Below, in pieces: positions 1 through 5,666 of a stretch of DNA of 10,601 nt. Source of the stretch: Clostridia bacterium. GTDB taxonomy: Bacteria > Bacillota > Clostridia > Oscillospirales > CAG-272. The stretch is from the NCBI GenBank assembly GCA_017407375.1, contig JAFQWT010000204.1, positions 1-10,601 of the forward strand. The letters are read 5' to 3'. Under the pieces are notes generated by a model. That model searched no databases. It worked only from the letters and a program-made list of their open reading frames with translations, and had not been told where the DNA came from. Position 1 is the stretch's first letter; each line of letters starts with the position of its first letter. The position numbers and the translations under genes are program-made.

Positions 1-515
1 AGAGCGCACTGGACTTCAACACCGTGGGTGCCGGTACCGGCATCATCACCAAGGGCCTTGCCATGATGGTGGCAGAGGACCGAGCCAGCGGCAAGATCGC
101 CGCTTACGTCACCGACTTCCCCACCGAGGAGACCGTGGGCGTCGATGGCATCGTGGCGATCCCCCACCTTGGCGCCTCTACCGCTGAGAGCGAGGACAAC
201 TGCGCCGTGATGGCCGCCGAGGAGCTGGTGGAGTACCTTGAGCGCGGCAACATCCGGAACAGCGTGAACTTCCCCGCCGTTTCCATTCCGCACAATGGGG
301 CGGCGCGCATCTGCGTTCTGCACAAGAACATCCCGAACGTCTTGACCTGCCTTACGGGCTGCGTTTCCGAGAAGGGCATCAACATTGCCAACCTCTCGAA
401 CGGCTCGAAGGGCGAGTACGCCTATACGATCCTTGAGCTTGACAGCGCGGTGCCCGCCGGCACGGCTGAAGCCATGCAGGCGATCGACGGTGTAATCCGC
501 GTCCGCGTTCTTTGA
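1..515 (+). CDS. serA: D-3-phosphoglycerate dehydrogenase, C-terminal part (5' end off the window)
   Basis: The reading frame is open from base 3 to a TGA at 513-515, so the start lies upstream of the window. The enzyme oxidises 3-phosphoglycerate with NAD as the first step of serine synthesis in the cytoplasm. Visible are the YVTDFP segment and the PHLGASTAESEDN motif that holds the catalytic histidine of the 2-hydroxyacid dehydrogenase fold. These are followed by the helix EELVEYLERGN and the NSVNFP linker. A C-terminal ACT domain starts near RICVLHKNIPN and includes the GINIANLSNGSKGEYAYTILELD stretch usual for this family. The ACT domain suggests serine feedback control, which is family knowledge. 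The segment before YVTDFP does not resemble what I remember of the family (see findings). A strong terminator follows 6 bases after the stop, so this gene ends its own transcript and is not joined to the recombinase. Confidence 0.9.
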   Translation, partial: SALDFNTVGAGTGIITKGLAMMVAEDRASGKIAAYVTDFPTEETVGVDGIVAIPHLGASTAESEDNCAVMAAEELVEYLERGNIRNSVNFPAVSIPHNGAARICVLHKNIPNVLTCLTGCVSEKGINIANLSNGSKGEYAYTILELDSAVPAGTAEAMQAIDGVIRVRVL

Positions 516-521
516 TCCCAC

Positions 522-564
522 AAAAATGCGGGAGGTACGCTTTTTGCGTACCTCCCGCATTTTT
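522..564 (+). terminator. Intrinsic terminator after serA
   Basis: A perfect 14-bp GC-rich stem (527-540 with 546-559) has a TTTTT loop. It is flanked by AAAAA (522-526) and TTTTT (560-564), giving 19 bp of pairing in total. The hairpin is symmetrical, so it could also stop leftward transcripts. It lies directly after the serA stop codon. Confidence 0.93.
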
Positions 565-654
565 ATTTCACCGTTTCTGCCCTGCAATGGTAAGGAATGA
601 AAAGCAGAGCAACGGTCGCATACTAACGAGGATACCGAAAACAAGGAGAATGGA

Positions 655-1497
655 ATGAAAAAACTGAGCATTACCCCAAAAGCCATGAAGGACTTTGCCT
701 GCTTCTTAAGGCAGGAGGAGCGCAGCGTGGCCACCATTGGCAAGTACCTGCGTGACATCGGTCGCTTTGCCGTTTTTAGCAAGGGCAAGGAGATAGAGAA
801 GGAGCTGCTCCTCGCCTACAAGCAGCATTTGAGTGAGCACTATGCCGTTACCAGCGCGAATTCCATGATCGCCGCCTTGAACGCCTTTTTGCGCTTCCTG
901 GGGCACCACGAGCTTTGCATCAAGCAATTCCGCGTTCAGCGTGACGCCTTTTGCCCGCGTGAGCGCGAGCTGTCGCGTGAGGAATATCTGCGCCTTCTGG
1001 CCACGGCCAAGCGGCAAAGGAACGAACGGCTCTATCTCGTTTTGCAGACCATCTGCGGTACGGGGATCCGCGTCAGTGAGCTTTCCTATATCACCGTGGA
1101 GGCGGTTCGCCGTGGCGAGGCCACGGTCAACTGCAAGGGGAAACGCCGCCGCATTTTCCTTGTCCGTGACCTGCAACGCCATCTCCTCCGTTACGCCGAG
1201 AGCCGCGGAATTGGCGAGGGGGCGGTATTCCGTACCAGAAACGGCACGCCTCTCAGCCGTTATAATATATGGAAGGAAATGAAGGGGCTTTGCCGAGAGG
1301 CGCGGGTGGCACCGGAAAAGGTATTCCCCCACAACCTGCGCCATTTGTTTGCCCGCTGCTTTTACGGTATGGAAAAGGATATTGCCAAGCTGGCGGACAT
1401 TCTCGGCCATGCCAGCATCAACACGACCCGCATCTATATTACCACCACGTGTGAAGAGCACCGACGTAAAATGGAGCGCTTGCGACTCATCGTATAA
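655..1497 (+). CDS. Tyrosine site-specific recombinase (probable DNA invertase)
   Basis: This is a 280-aa tyrosine recombinase of the XerC/XerD/phage-integrase fold, which cuts and rejoins DNA through a 3'-phosphotyrosine. Residues about 8-95 form a SAM-like core-binding domain and about 105-280 the catalytic domain. All expected catalytic residues are visible: Arg139 in GTGIRVSEL, a lysine at 161 or 163 in CKGKRR, His226 and Arg229 in PHNLRH, His252 in LGHASINTTR, and the nucleophile Tyr261. The ATG at 655 has AAGGAG at 643-648 with 6-nt spacing. The size matches short stand-alone invertases rather than long phage integrases, and no arm-binding domain, excisionase or phage gene is nearby. 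The next element downstream is a promoter flanked by 25-bp inverted repeats, so I infer that this enzyme inverts it. I see no clear promoter between 565 and 654. A Xer-type housekeeping role is unlikely given the context. Confidence 0.93.
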   Translation: MKKLSITPKAMKDFACFLRQEERSVATIGKYLRDIGRFAVFSKGKEIEKELLLAYKQHLSEHYAVTSANSMIAALNAFLRFLGHHELCIKQFRVQRDAFCPRERELSREEYLRLLATAKRQRNERLYLVLQTICGTGIRVSELSYITVEAVRRGEATVNCKGKRRRIFLVRDLQRHLLRYAESRGIGEGAVFRTRNGTPLSRYNIWKEMKGLCREARVAPEKVFPHNLRHLFARCFYGMEKDIAKLADILGHASINTTRIYITTTCEEHRRKMERLRLIV

Positions 1498-1523
1498 AAA
1501 AAGCCCGACGCCAAAGCATCGGG
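1496..1523 (-). terminator. Leftward intrinsic terminator between recombinase and left inverted repeat
   Basis: Read on the minus strand, the sequence is CCCGATGC, a 4-nt loop, GCGTCGGG, C, then a run of seven T (complement of A 1496-1502). The stem has one mismatch. It would stop leftward transcription from the cassette promoter before it enters the recombinase gene as antisense. The A tract overlaps the recombinase TAA stop (1495-1497). Confidence 0.75.
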
Positions 1524-1530
1524 GAGCGTA

Positions 1531-1555
1531 AAGCACGTAATGAGAGTTATGTGGT
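1531..1555 (+). repeat. Left inverted repeat (IRL) of the invertible cassette
   Basis: This 25-bp repeat is exactly the reverse complement of 1772-1796; identity stops at 1530/1797 and at 1556/1771. Inside it the arms CACGTAA and TTATGTG surround the 6-nt centre TGAGAG. That layout is what a tyrosine recombinase crossover site looks like. Confidence 0.93.
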
Positions 1556-1599
1556 TGCCGTGCCGAAAAAGCACCCGACAACCCGAAATCTTTTACGTT

Positions 1600-1628
1600 A
1601 TTATAATACGCGAAAGAAAAAAAGTCAA
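1600..1628 (-). promoter_or_regulatory. Sigma-A promoter inside the invertible cassette, pointing left
   Basis: On the minus strand the -35 box is TTGACT (1628-1623) and the -10 box is TATAAT (1605-1600), separated by exactly 17 bases. The predicted transcription start is about 1593. In this orientation it fires towards the recombinase 3' end and stops at the 1523-1496 terminator, giving an RNA of about 100 nt. A TATAAT also reads on the plus strand at 1602-1607, but it has no usable -35 box (CAACCC), so the leftward reading is much better. Confidence 0.88.
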
Positions 1629-1667
1629 TAGTTTTTTGAGATTTTCGGATACATAACAACGACATAT

Positions 1668-1714
1668 GGCCTTCCGTTTTTTTCGATTTGAAAAAGTGCA
1701 CGGAAGGCCTTTTT
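1668..1714 (+). terminator. Rightward intrinsic terminator inside the invertible cassette
   Basis: A perfect 10-bp stem, GGCCTTCCGT (1668-1677) with ACGGAAGGCC (1700-1709), is followed by TTTTT (1710-1714). The loop can pair further through its T and A runs. There is no U tract in the opposite direction, so it works one way. As oriented, it would stop recombinase read-through from reaching the operon at 1855. After inversion it would face left, behind the promoter. Confidence 0.82.
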
Positions 1715-1771
1715 GTTGTACCCGTTTTTTTGTTAAAAACGCCAAAAGAGAGCGCACTCATTTTCCCCAAT

Positions 1772-1796
1772 ACCACATAACTCTCATTACGTGCTT
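1772..1796 (-). repeat. Right inverted repeat (IRR) of the invertible cassette
   Basis: This is the perfect 25-bp inverted partner of 1531-1555. The central hexamer reads CTCTCA on the plus strand, opposite in direction to IRL. Recombination between the two should therefore invert the intervening DNA rather than delete it. Confidence 0.93.
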
Positions 1797-1812
1797 CTTG
1801 CTTGTCCCTTGT

Positions 1813-1831
1813 CACATAACTCTCATTATGT
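1813..1831 (-). repeat. Third, partial copy of the recombination site
   Basis: CACATAACTCTCATTA (1813-1828) repeats 16 bases of IRR (1774-1789) in the same direction, 39 bp further on, and two more bases match after one mismatch. Its arms are perfectly symmetrical: ACATAA (1814-1819), CTCTCA, TTATGT (1826-1831). It ends 9 bases before the ribosome binding site of the first operon gene. It may be an extra crossover site, a binding site for the recombinase or a regulator, or a relic of an earlier cassette boundary. Confidence 0.8.
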
Positions 1832-1854
1832 TGCATTTAAAAAGGAGCACCGCC

Positions 1855-2028
1855 ATGGCAGAGGACCGTTCAATAAAGAGGGGCGGGGAGCCCCCTGTGA
1901 GGGCGGAGGACACCCGCCTCCCCCCAAGCGCTGACAATACGTGTGTGCTTTGCGGGCGCATTATCCCCGAGGGGCGCCTTGTCTGCCCCCGCTGTGAGCA
2001 GGGGGAGGACGGCCCGCCCCCCTACTGA
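1855..2028 (+). CDS. 57-aa zinc-ribbon microprotein, first gene of the switched operon
   Basis: The ATG at 1855 is preceded by AAAGGAG (1841-1847) with 7-nt spacing. The frame stays open further upstream, back to 1666, but that part is cassette DNA with no start signal. The protein is small, hydrophilic and proline-rich. A single Cys-X2-Cys...Cys-X2-Cys pair sits at Cys30, Cys33, Cys44 and Cys47, in CVLCGRIIPEGRLVCPRC. That is a typical metal-binding zinc ribbon or knuckle. There is no signal peptide or membrane segment, so it should act in the cytoplasm. I do not recognise a specific family, although short zinc ribbons with a CGxxIPEGR-like core are widespread in Bacillota. As the first gene behind the invertible promoter, ahead of a signal peptidase, it could be a small regulator or adaptor, but no function can be assigned. 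Confidence 0.7.
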   Translation: MAEDRSIKRGGEPPVRAEDTRLPPSADNTCVLCGRIIPEGRLVCPRCEQGEDGPPPY

Positions 2029-2070
2029 TGCGAGAACGCTCGGGCCGTGCCGGGCGGAAGGAGGAATGAT

Positions 2071-2814
2071 ATGACGAAGGCGCAGGGAAAGCGGCTCGGG
2101 GGGATTCTACTCAACGCGCTGTTTGCGGTCTTTCTCGCCGTTTGCACTCTGGCGGCTGTCCTGCTTTTGTCGGCAAAACGGGATGCCTACGGCGCCGCCG
2201 AGCTTTTCGGTTACCGTTTTTTTGTCGTTACCTCAGAATCCATGGAGCGCTGTGAGTTGACCCCCACCGAGGGCTATCCGATCGGCGCGATCCCCAAGCG
2301 CTCCATGGTGATTGTGGATTCCGTCCCCGAGGACGAGGCGGCCGCCAAGGCATGGTACGCCTCCTTACAGATCGGTGATGTTTTGACCTTCCGCTACGTG
2401 TATGACACGCAGGTCACGATCACCCACCGCCTGACCGCCATCCGTGAGAACGGGAGCGGCGGCTATGTTCTCGAGCTGATGGGAGATAACCGCAGCACCG
2501 ATGCCGACCTCCTCTGTCAGACGATCGACACCTCCCGTGGTAACAGCGGCAACTACGTCATCGGCAGGGTGTGCGGTCAGTGCTATCCTCTCGGCGTCCT
2601 CATCTCACTTCTCAAGAGCCGGGCGGGCATCATCGGCATTGTGATCGTCCCCTGTGCGATCATCATTATTCTTGAGGTGATAAAGCTCTTCTCTCTCCGC
2701 TCTGCCGCCAAGCAGGAAAGGACGGAGGCCGAGCTTTTGGCCCTGCGCCGCCGCCTTGCCGAGCTGGAAGGAGAAGGGAACGGCGAGGGGAACAACGAGG
2801 GCGGACCTCATTAA
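2071..2814 (+). CDS. sipW: SipW-type signal peptidase I (Ser-His-Asp, ER/archaeal type)
   Basis: This 247-aa membrane-bound signal peptidase cleaves signal peptides of TasA/CalY-type matrix proteins on the outer face of the membrane. The ATG at 2071 follows AAGGAGG (2058-2064) with 6-nt spacing; an in-frame GTG at 2047 has no such site. A first transmembrane helix spans about residues 10-33. The nucleophile is Ser57 in VTSESMER. His119 in ITHRLTAI replaces the lysine of ordinary bacterial type I enzymes, and Asp139 lies in MGDNRSTDAD. These three define the SipW/ER-like group. A second transmembrane helix covers about 185-207. A charged, coiled-coil-like cytoplasmic tail (213-233) ends in a Gly/Asn/Glu-rich stretch. 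The next three genes all encode proteins with SipW-type N termini, so they are its likely substrates. Spacing to the next gene is only 21 bp, consistent with one operon under the invertible promoter. Confidence 0.92.
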   Translation: MTKAQGKRLGGILLNALFAVFLAVCTLAAVLLLSAKRDAYGAAELFGYRFFVVTSESMERCELTPTEGYPIGAIPKRSMVIVDSVPEDEAAAKAWYASLQIGDVLTFRYVYDTQVTITHRLTAIRENGSGGYVLELMGDNRSTDADLLCQTIDTSRGNSGNYVIGRVCGQCYPLGVLISLLKSRAGIIGIVIVPCAIIIILEVIKLFSLRSAAKQERTEAELLALRRRLAELEGEGNGEGNNEGGPH

Positions 2815-2835
2815 CTTCAGAAAAGGAGAATTCCC

Positions 2836-3444
2836 GTGAAACGATGGGTTTACAGCATTGCTATATCAATGATCCTGGCCTGTGTCGGCGTGATCGCCAC
2901 CTACAGCATCCTCGGAGAGCCGGAAAACGGCACCACCTACCTCCGCGCCGGAACACTGGAGATAGACCTCTTCCGTACGGAGCTTGCCGGTTGCATTCTC
3001 GGCCAGGACGGAGCGCCAAGGAGCATATCCTCCTCCGAGGAGGTCGACCTGGGAAAAAGAAATGCCGCCCCCCTTTTTGGTGAGGGAGAGGCCGCCATGC
3101 TTGTTCCCGGCAGCTACCTTGATGCCACCCTGGAGCTACGCAACCGCGGCAATGTGGCCGCCGTTTACCGCGTTGAGCTGAAAATGACAGCCGAGCTGAC
3201 CCCACTGGCCGAGCAGCTGACCGTTTCCTTACGCAGTCATGACGGCACCGTTGTTCGTCTCCCCGTGTGTGAGCTTTCCGATGGAGAGGTCCTGCTGGAG
3301 GGCTATCTGGCAGCCAACGAAAAGTCCGAAAGCTTTGGCATACGCTTAGAGCTCCCCGACCGAAGTGACAACAACGCCGCCATGGGATCTTCTACGGGCA
3401 TTGAGTTCATCGTAACGGCAACGCAAGCAACGGTGGGGGAATGA
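2836..3444 (+). CDS. TasA/CalY-like exported protein, probable SipW substrate
   Basis: This 202-aa protein starts at a GTG (2836) supported by AAAAGGAG at 2821-2828 with 7-nt spacing. Residues 1-27 form a signal peptide with a short basic start and a hydrophobic core. They are followed by YLRAGTLEIDLF, which matches the GTL-type first strand of TasA/camelysin-like matrix proteins. A second characteristic part lies near residues 93-117 (LVPGSYLDATLELRNRGNVAAVYRVEL), the beta-sandwich segment with its conserved P-G and N-x-G-N pattern. The usual Thr-x-Ala-x-Phe motif at the cleavage site is not clear, so the protein is a divergent member. There is no sortase motif or C-terminal membrane helix. 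Its position directly after sipW suggests a small fibre or anchor subunit for the two larger proteins downstream; that role is inferred. Confidence 0.78.
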   Translation: MKRWVYSIAISMILACVGVIATYSILGEPENGTTYLRAGTLEIDLFRTELAGCILGQDGAPRSISSSEEVDLGKRNAAPLFGEGEAAMLVPGSYLDATLELRNRGNVAAVYRVELKMTAELTPLAEQLTVSLRSHDGTVVRLPVCELSDGEVLLEGYLAANEKSESFGIRLELPDRSDNNAAMGSSTGIEFIVTATQATVGE

Positions 3445-3497
3445 CCCCGCCTTATATATATTTCCTGTAAACAAAACCTTACTGTTACGGGGCAAAT

Positions 3498-3617
3498 ACA
3501 TTTCAAGAAAGGGTTTCACTATGAAAAAGAAAGCACTCCTCTCCTCTTTGCTGACGATCGCGCTTTGTCTTTCCCTGATCGCCGGATCGACCTTTGCGCT
3601 GTTCACAAGCGAGGATA
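3498..3617 (+). repeat. Direct repeat, copy 1 (ribosome binding site plus signal-peptide code)
   Basis: These 120 bases are identical to 5547-5666. They include the AAGAAAGGG ribosome binding site and the code for the first 32 residues of the surface protein. A further 31 identical bases follow after one mismatch (3618/5667), and high similarity continues through about codon 190. The copies are exactly 2049 bp apart. Confidence 0.95.
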
Positions 3618-5461
3618 AGGTCAACATTGCCGTCAATGCCGGTACGGTGCAAATGACTTCCGACCTTGCGGACCTGCGCACCAGCTCTCTCGACACGCCC
3701 GAGGGGGTATCTTATGACGACGGGCATTTTACGGCCGGCGGCACCGCCTCCTTTAAGGACGGCAAGCTGACGCTGGACCGCATCGTCCCCGGTGACAAGG
3801 TCAGCTTCCGTGTGGTCGGAAAAAATGAAAGCAACGTCAACATCAAGTACCGCGTCAAGATCGCCTGCACCGAGGGCGAGGCCCTGATGGCCGGCCTTGC
3901 GGTGACGGTGGGTAACGAGCAGCCCATCACCGGCCTTGCCGCCTATACGGGGGCCTGGTGCGAGCTTTCCGCAAAGCAGGATATGCCTTCCCTTGCCGTT
4001 TCCATTGAGCTTCCCGCCGAGGCAGGGAACGCCTATCAGGGACTGAATACGGCCATCAGCATCACCGTGGAGGCGGTACAGGGGAACGCCGACGTCAGCG
4101 GCGAGGCCGAGGTTACTTATCTTGTCTCCACAAAGGAGCGGCTGACCGCCGCATTGGCAACGGGCAATGACGTTACCCTGGCGGCAGATATTGCCGTGGA
4201 CGGCAACCTGTCCCTGAAGGCGGGGGCCACCTTAAACGGCAACGGCCACACCCTCACCGATACCCAGCTCTATATGAGCGAGGGCTCCTGTGTGGTGAAC
4301 ACCGTATTTGACGGGACAGAAGCCGAAAAGGGCTCCCACATTTATGCTCATGACGTTTCGGTCACGGTCGACGGATGCCGCTTCCTCAGCCCCAACTGGG
4401 ATGCCATTCAGTTCACTACAACGCTTGCCAATAAAACGCTCATTCTTAAGAATTCCCAATTTGCCAACGCCAAGGGAACGGCCGTGCGCTACCTGCACGT
4501 TGAGGTTACCGATGCCACGCTGAATAGCGATCCGCAAAACGGTGTTACCCTGATCCTCGAAAACAACCACTTTGCCGCCATTGACACCTGCACGGACGAC
4601 GGCATCACAGTGTACGGTGTGCAAAAGGACAATGTGAAGGTCACCGGTAATACCGCCTCGGCTAAGAACTCGGAGGCCGCCAAGGGCGAGGTATGGCTGG
4701 GCCTTGCCGGCGACAGCGGGTACCAAACCTATTCCATGGAGCTTTTTGAGGAGATCGGCACAGCGGTCAGCAGCACCGCGGACCTTACCGATGCTCTCAC
4801 AGCAGGCGCGACTGAGGTAACGCTTGGTGCCGGAGCGTACACCTTCCCTTCCTCGCTCCTCAAATCGGATACCGTCCTGATCTGTGAGGAGGGAACGGTA
4901 TTTGAAGGAACAAGCACGCTCGACATCAACGGAGCGACCGTAGTGGGGGCCACCTTCTCAAGCGACAATGAAAGAACCGTCACGGGAACCGTGAACGGAA
5001 CATTCAAAAATTGTACCTTTGAGGGAAACCGCGGTCTGCGCTACTGCTATGCCGGAGAGACGACCGTTTTTGAAAACTGCATCTTTGACGGTAGCGTGTA
5101 CGGCGCACACTTTGACGGCGGTGCCAACGAGGTCATTTTCAGAAATTGCACCTTTAGCGGATTCAACGCGTTTGGATCAGCGATCACAAAGCTTACTATG
5201 GAAAACTGCACCTTCAAATGCACAGGCAAAAGCGCCTATAACGGTGTAAATCTTTGGGGAAAGACTGAGCTTGTGGGCTGCACCTTCCTCTTTGACGGCA
5301 AGGCCGAGACCGAGTGGATCGGTCTGAACGGCGCCGATGCGTACAGCATTGTACTTACCGACTGCACCGTTGCCAACGGTAGCGATATCACCGAGTACTT
5401 TGCCAACTGGAGCTCCGGTGATACGATCACCGTGGACGGTGCTACGGTGGTTTGCCCTTAA
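3521..5461 (+). CDS. SipW-dependent surface protein: TasA-like N domain plus beta-helix body (paralogue 1)
   Basis: This is a 646-aa exported protein. The ATG at 3521 has an AAAGGG site (3508-3513) 7 nt away. Residues 1-27 are a SipW-dependent-type signal peptide (hydrophobic core, then STFALFTSED, then VNAGTV), so cleavage by the sipW product before or near Leu27 is likely. Residues about 28-193 form a TasA/CalY-like beta-sandwich (VPGDKVSFRVVGKNESNVNIKYRV). Two right-handed beta-helix-like units follow, about 200-395 and 414-640. The first opens with LNGNGHTLTD. The second carries regularly spaced rungs of N-C-T-F type near residues 497, 519, 542, 562 and 587. There is no LPXTG motif or membrane anchor, so retention at the surface probably depends on the TasA-like domain joining a matrix fibre. 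Beta-helices of this kind serve as adhesins or polysaccharide-binding stalks; I see no catalytic motif. No good terminator separates it from its paralogue 108 bp downstream. Confidence 0.87.
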   Translation: MKKKALLSSLLTIALCLSLIAGSTFALFTSEDKVNIAVNAGTVQMTSDLADLRTSSLDTPEGVSYDDGHFTAGGTASFKDGKLTLDRIVPGDKVSFRVVGKNESNVNIKYRVKIACTEGEALMAGLAVTVGNEQPITGLAAYTGAWCELSAKQDMPSLAVSIELPAEAGNAYQGLNTAISITVEAVQGNADVSGEAEVTYLVSTKERLTAALATGNDVTLAADIAVDGNLSLKAGATLNGNGHTLTDTQLYMSEGSCVVNTVFDGTEAEKGSHIYAHDVSVTVDGCRFLSPNWDAIQFTTTLANKTLILKNSQFANAKGTAVRYLHVEVTDATLNSDPQNGVTLILENNHFAAIDTCTDDGITVYGVQKDNVKVTGNTASAKNSEAAKGEVWLGLAGDSGYQTYSMELFEEIGTAVSSTADLTDALTAGATEVTLGAGAYTFPSSLLKSDTVLICEEGTVFEGTSTLDINGATVVGATFSSDNERTVTGTVNGTFKNCTFEGNRGLRYCYAGETTVFENCIFDGSVYGAHFDGGANEVIFRNCTFSGFNAFGSAITKLTMENCTFKCTGKSAYNGVNLWGKTELVGCTFLFDGKAETEWIGLNGADAYSIVLTDCTVANGSDITEYFANWSSGDTITVDGATVVCP

Positions 5462-5546
5462 GCTTTTCCTCTCCCTTTACCCTGTCGGGTACGCTTTCTG
5501 CATGATATATAACGGCCTGCAAAGCCTTATCCTGTGGGCTGAGATC

Positions 5547-5666
5547 ACATTTCAAGAAAGGGTTTCACTATGAAAAAGAAAGCACTCCTCTCCTCTTTGC
5601 TGACGATCGCGCTTTGTCTTTCCCTGATCGCCGGATCGACCTTTGCGCTGTTCACAAGCGAGGATA
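5547..5666 (+). repeat. Direct repeat, copy 2 (ribosome binding site plus signal-peptide code)
   Basis: This copy is identical over 120 bp to 3498-3617 and has the same direction. It includes the ribosome binding site and the SipW-type signal peptide of the second paralogue. Such long identity, including non-coding bases, points to recent duplication or gene conversion. Confidence 0.95.

Larger units (their letters stand above)
1531..1796. other. Invertible promoter cassette (phase-variation switch), shown in OFF orientation
   Basis: Perfect 25-bp inverted repeats (1531-1555 and 1772-1796) enclose a 216-bp segment. The segment holds a near-consensus promoter pointing left (1600-1628) and an intrinsic terminator pointing right (1668-1714). 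The tyrosine recombinase gene lies immediately to the left, and a five-gene exported-protein operon lacking a good promoter of its own lies to the right. Inversion would place the promoter pointing right with its -10 near 1722-1727, about 110 bp before the first ribosome binding site, and would turn the terminator away from the operon. The repeats, promoter and terminator are read directly from the sequence. The switching itself is inferred from known recombinase-flanked invertible promoters. Other than these elements the segment shows no gene. Confidence 0.85.

Noticed and set aside
1602..1607. Plus-strand TATAAT as a rightward promoter in the present orientation
   Set aside because: The -35 position holds CAACCC and there is no extended -10. 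The overlap arises because the -10 region is nearly palindromic. A rightward terminator at 1668-1714 also follows it.
655..1831. Integrated phage or genomic island using the recombinase as integrase
   Set aside because: No phage, plasmid, excisionase or tRNA-attachment sequence is present. The repeats are inverted, not direct, and tightly enclose a promoter, which fits inversion better than integration.
706..1836. Long minus-strand open frame (376 aa) opposite the recombinase and cassette
   Set aside because: It lies antisense to a recombinase with a full catalytic set, runs through both inverted repeats, a promoter and two terminators, and its protein shows no recognisable fold. It is a shadow frame from high GC content.
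1797..1840. Possible fixed promoter for the operon between the right repeat and the first gene
   Set aside because: The best pairing, TTGTCC-17-ATTATG, matches the consensus poorly and overlaps the third repeat. It is too weak to call.
1666..1854. Upstream extension of the zinc-ribbon ORF to an ATG at 1666
   Set aside because: The extra 63 codons cover the cassette terminator and both repeat copies, and would change with inversion. The ATG at 1855 has a good ribosome binding site.
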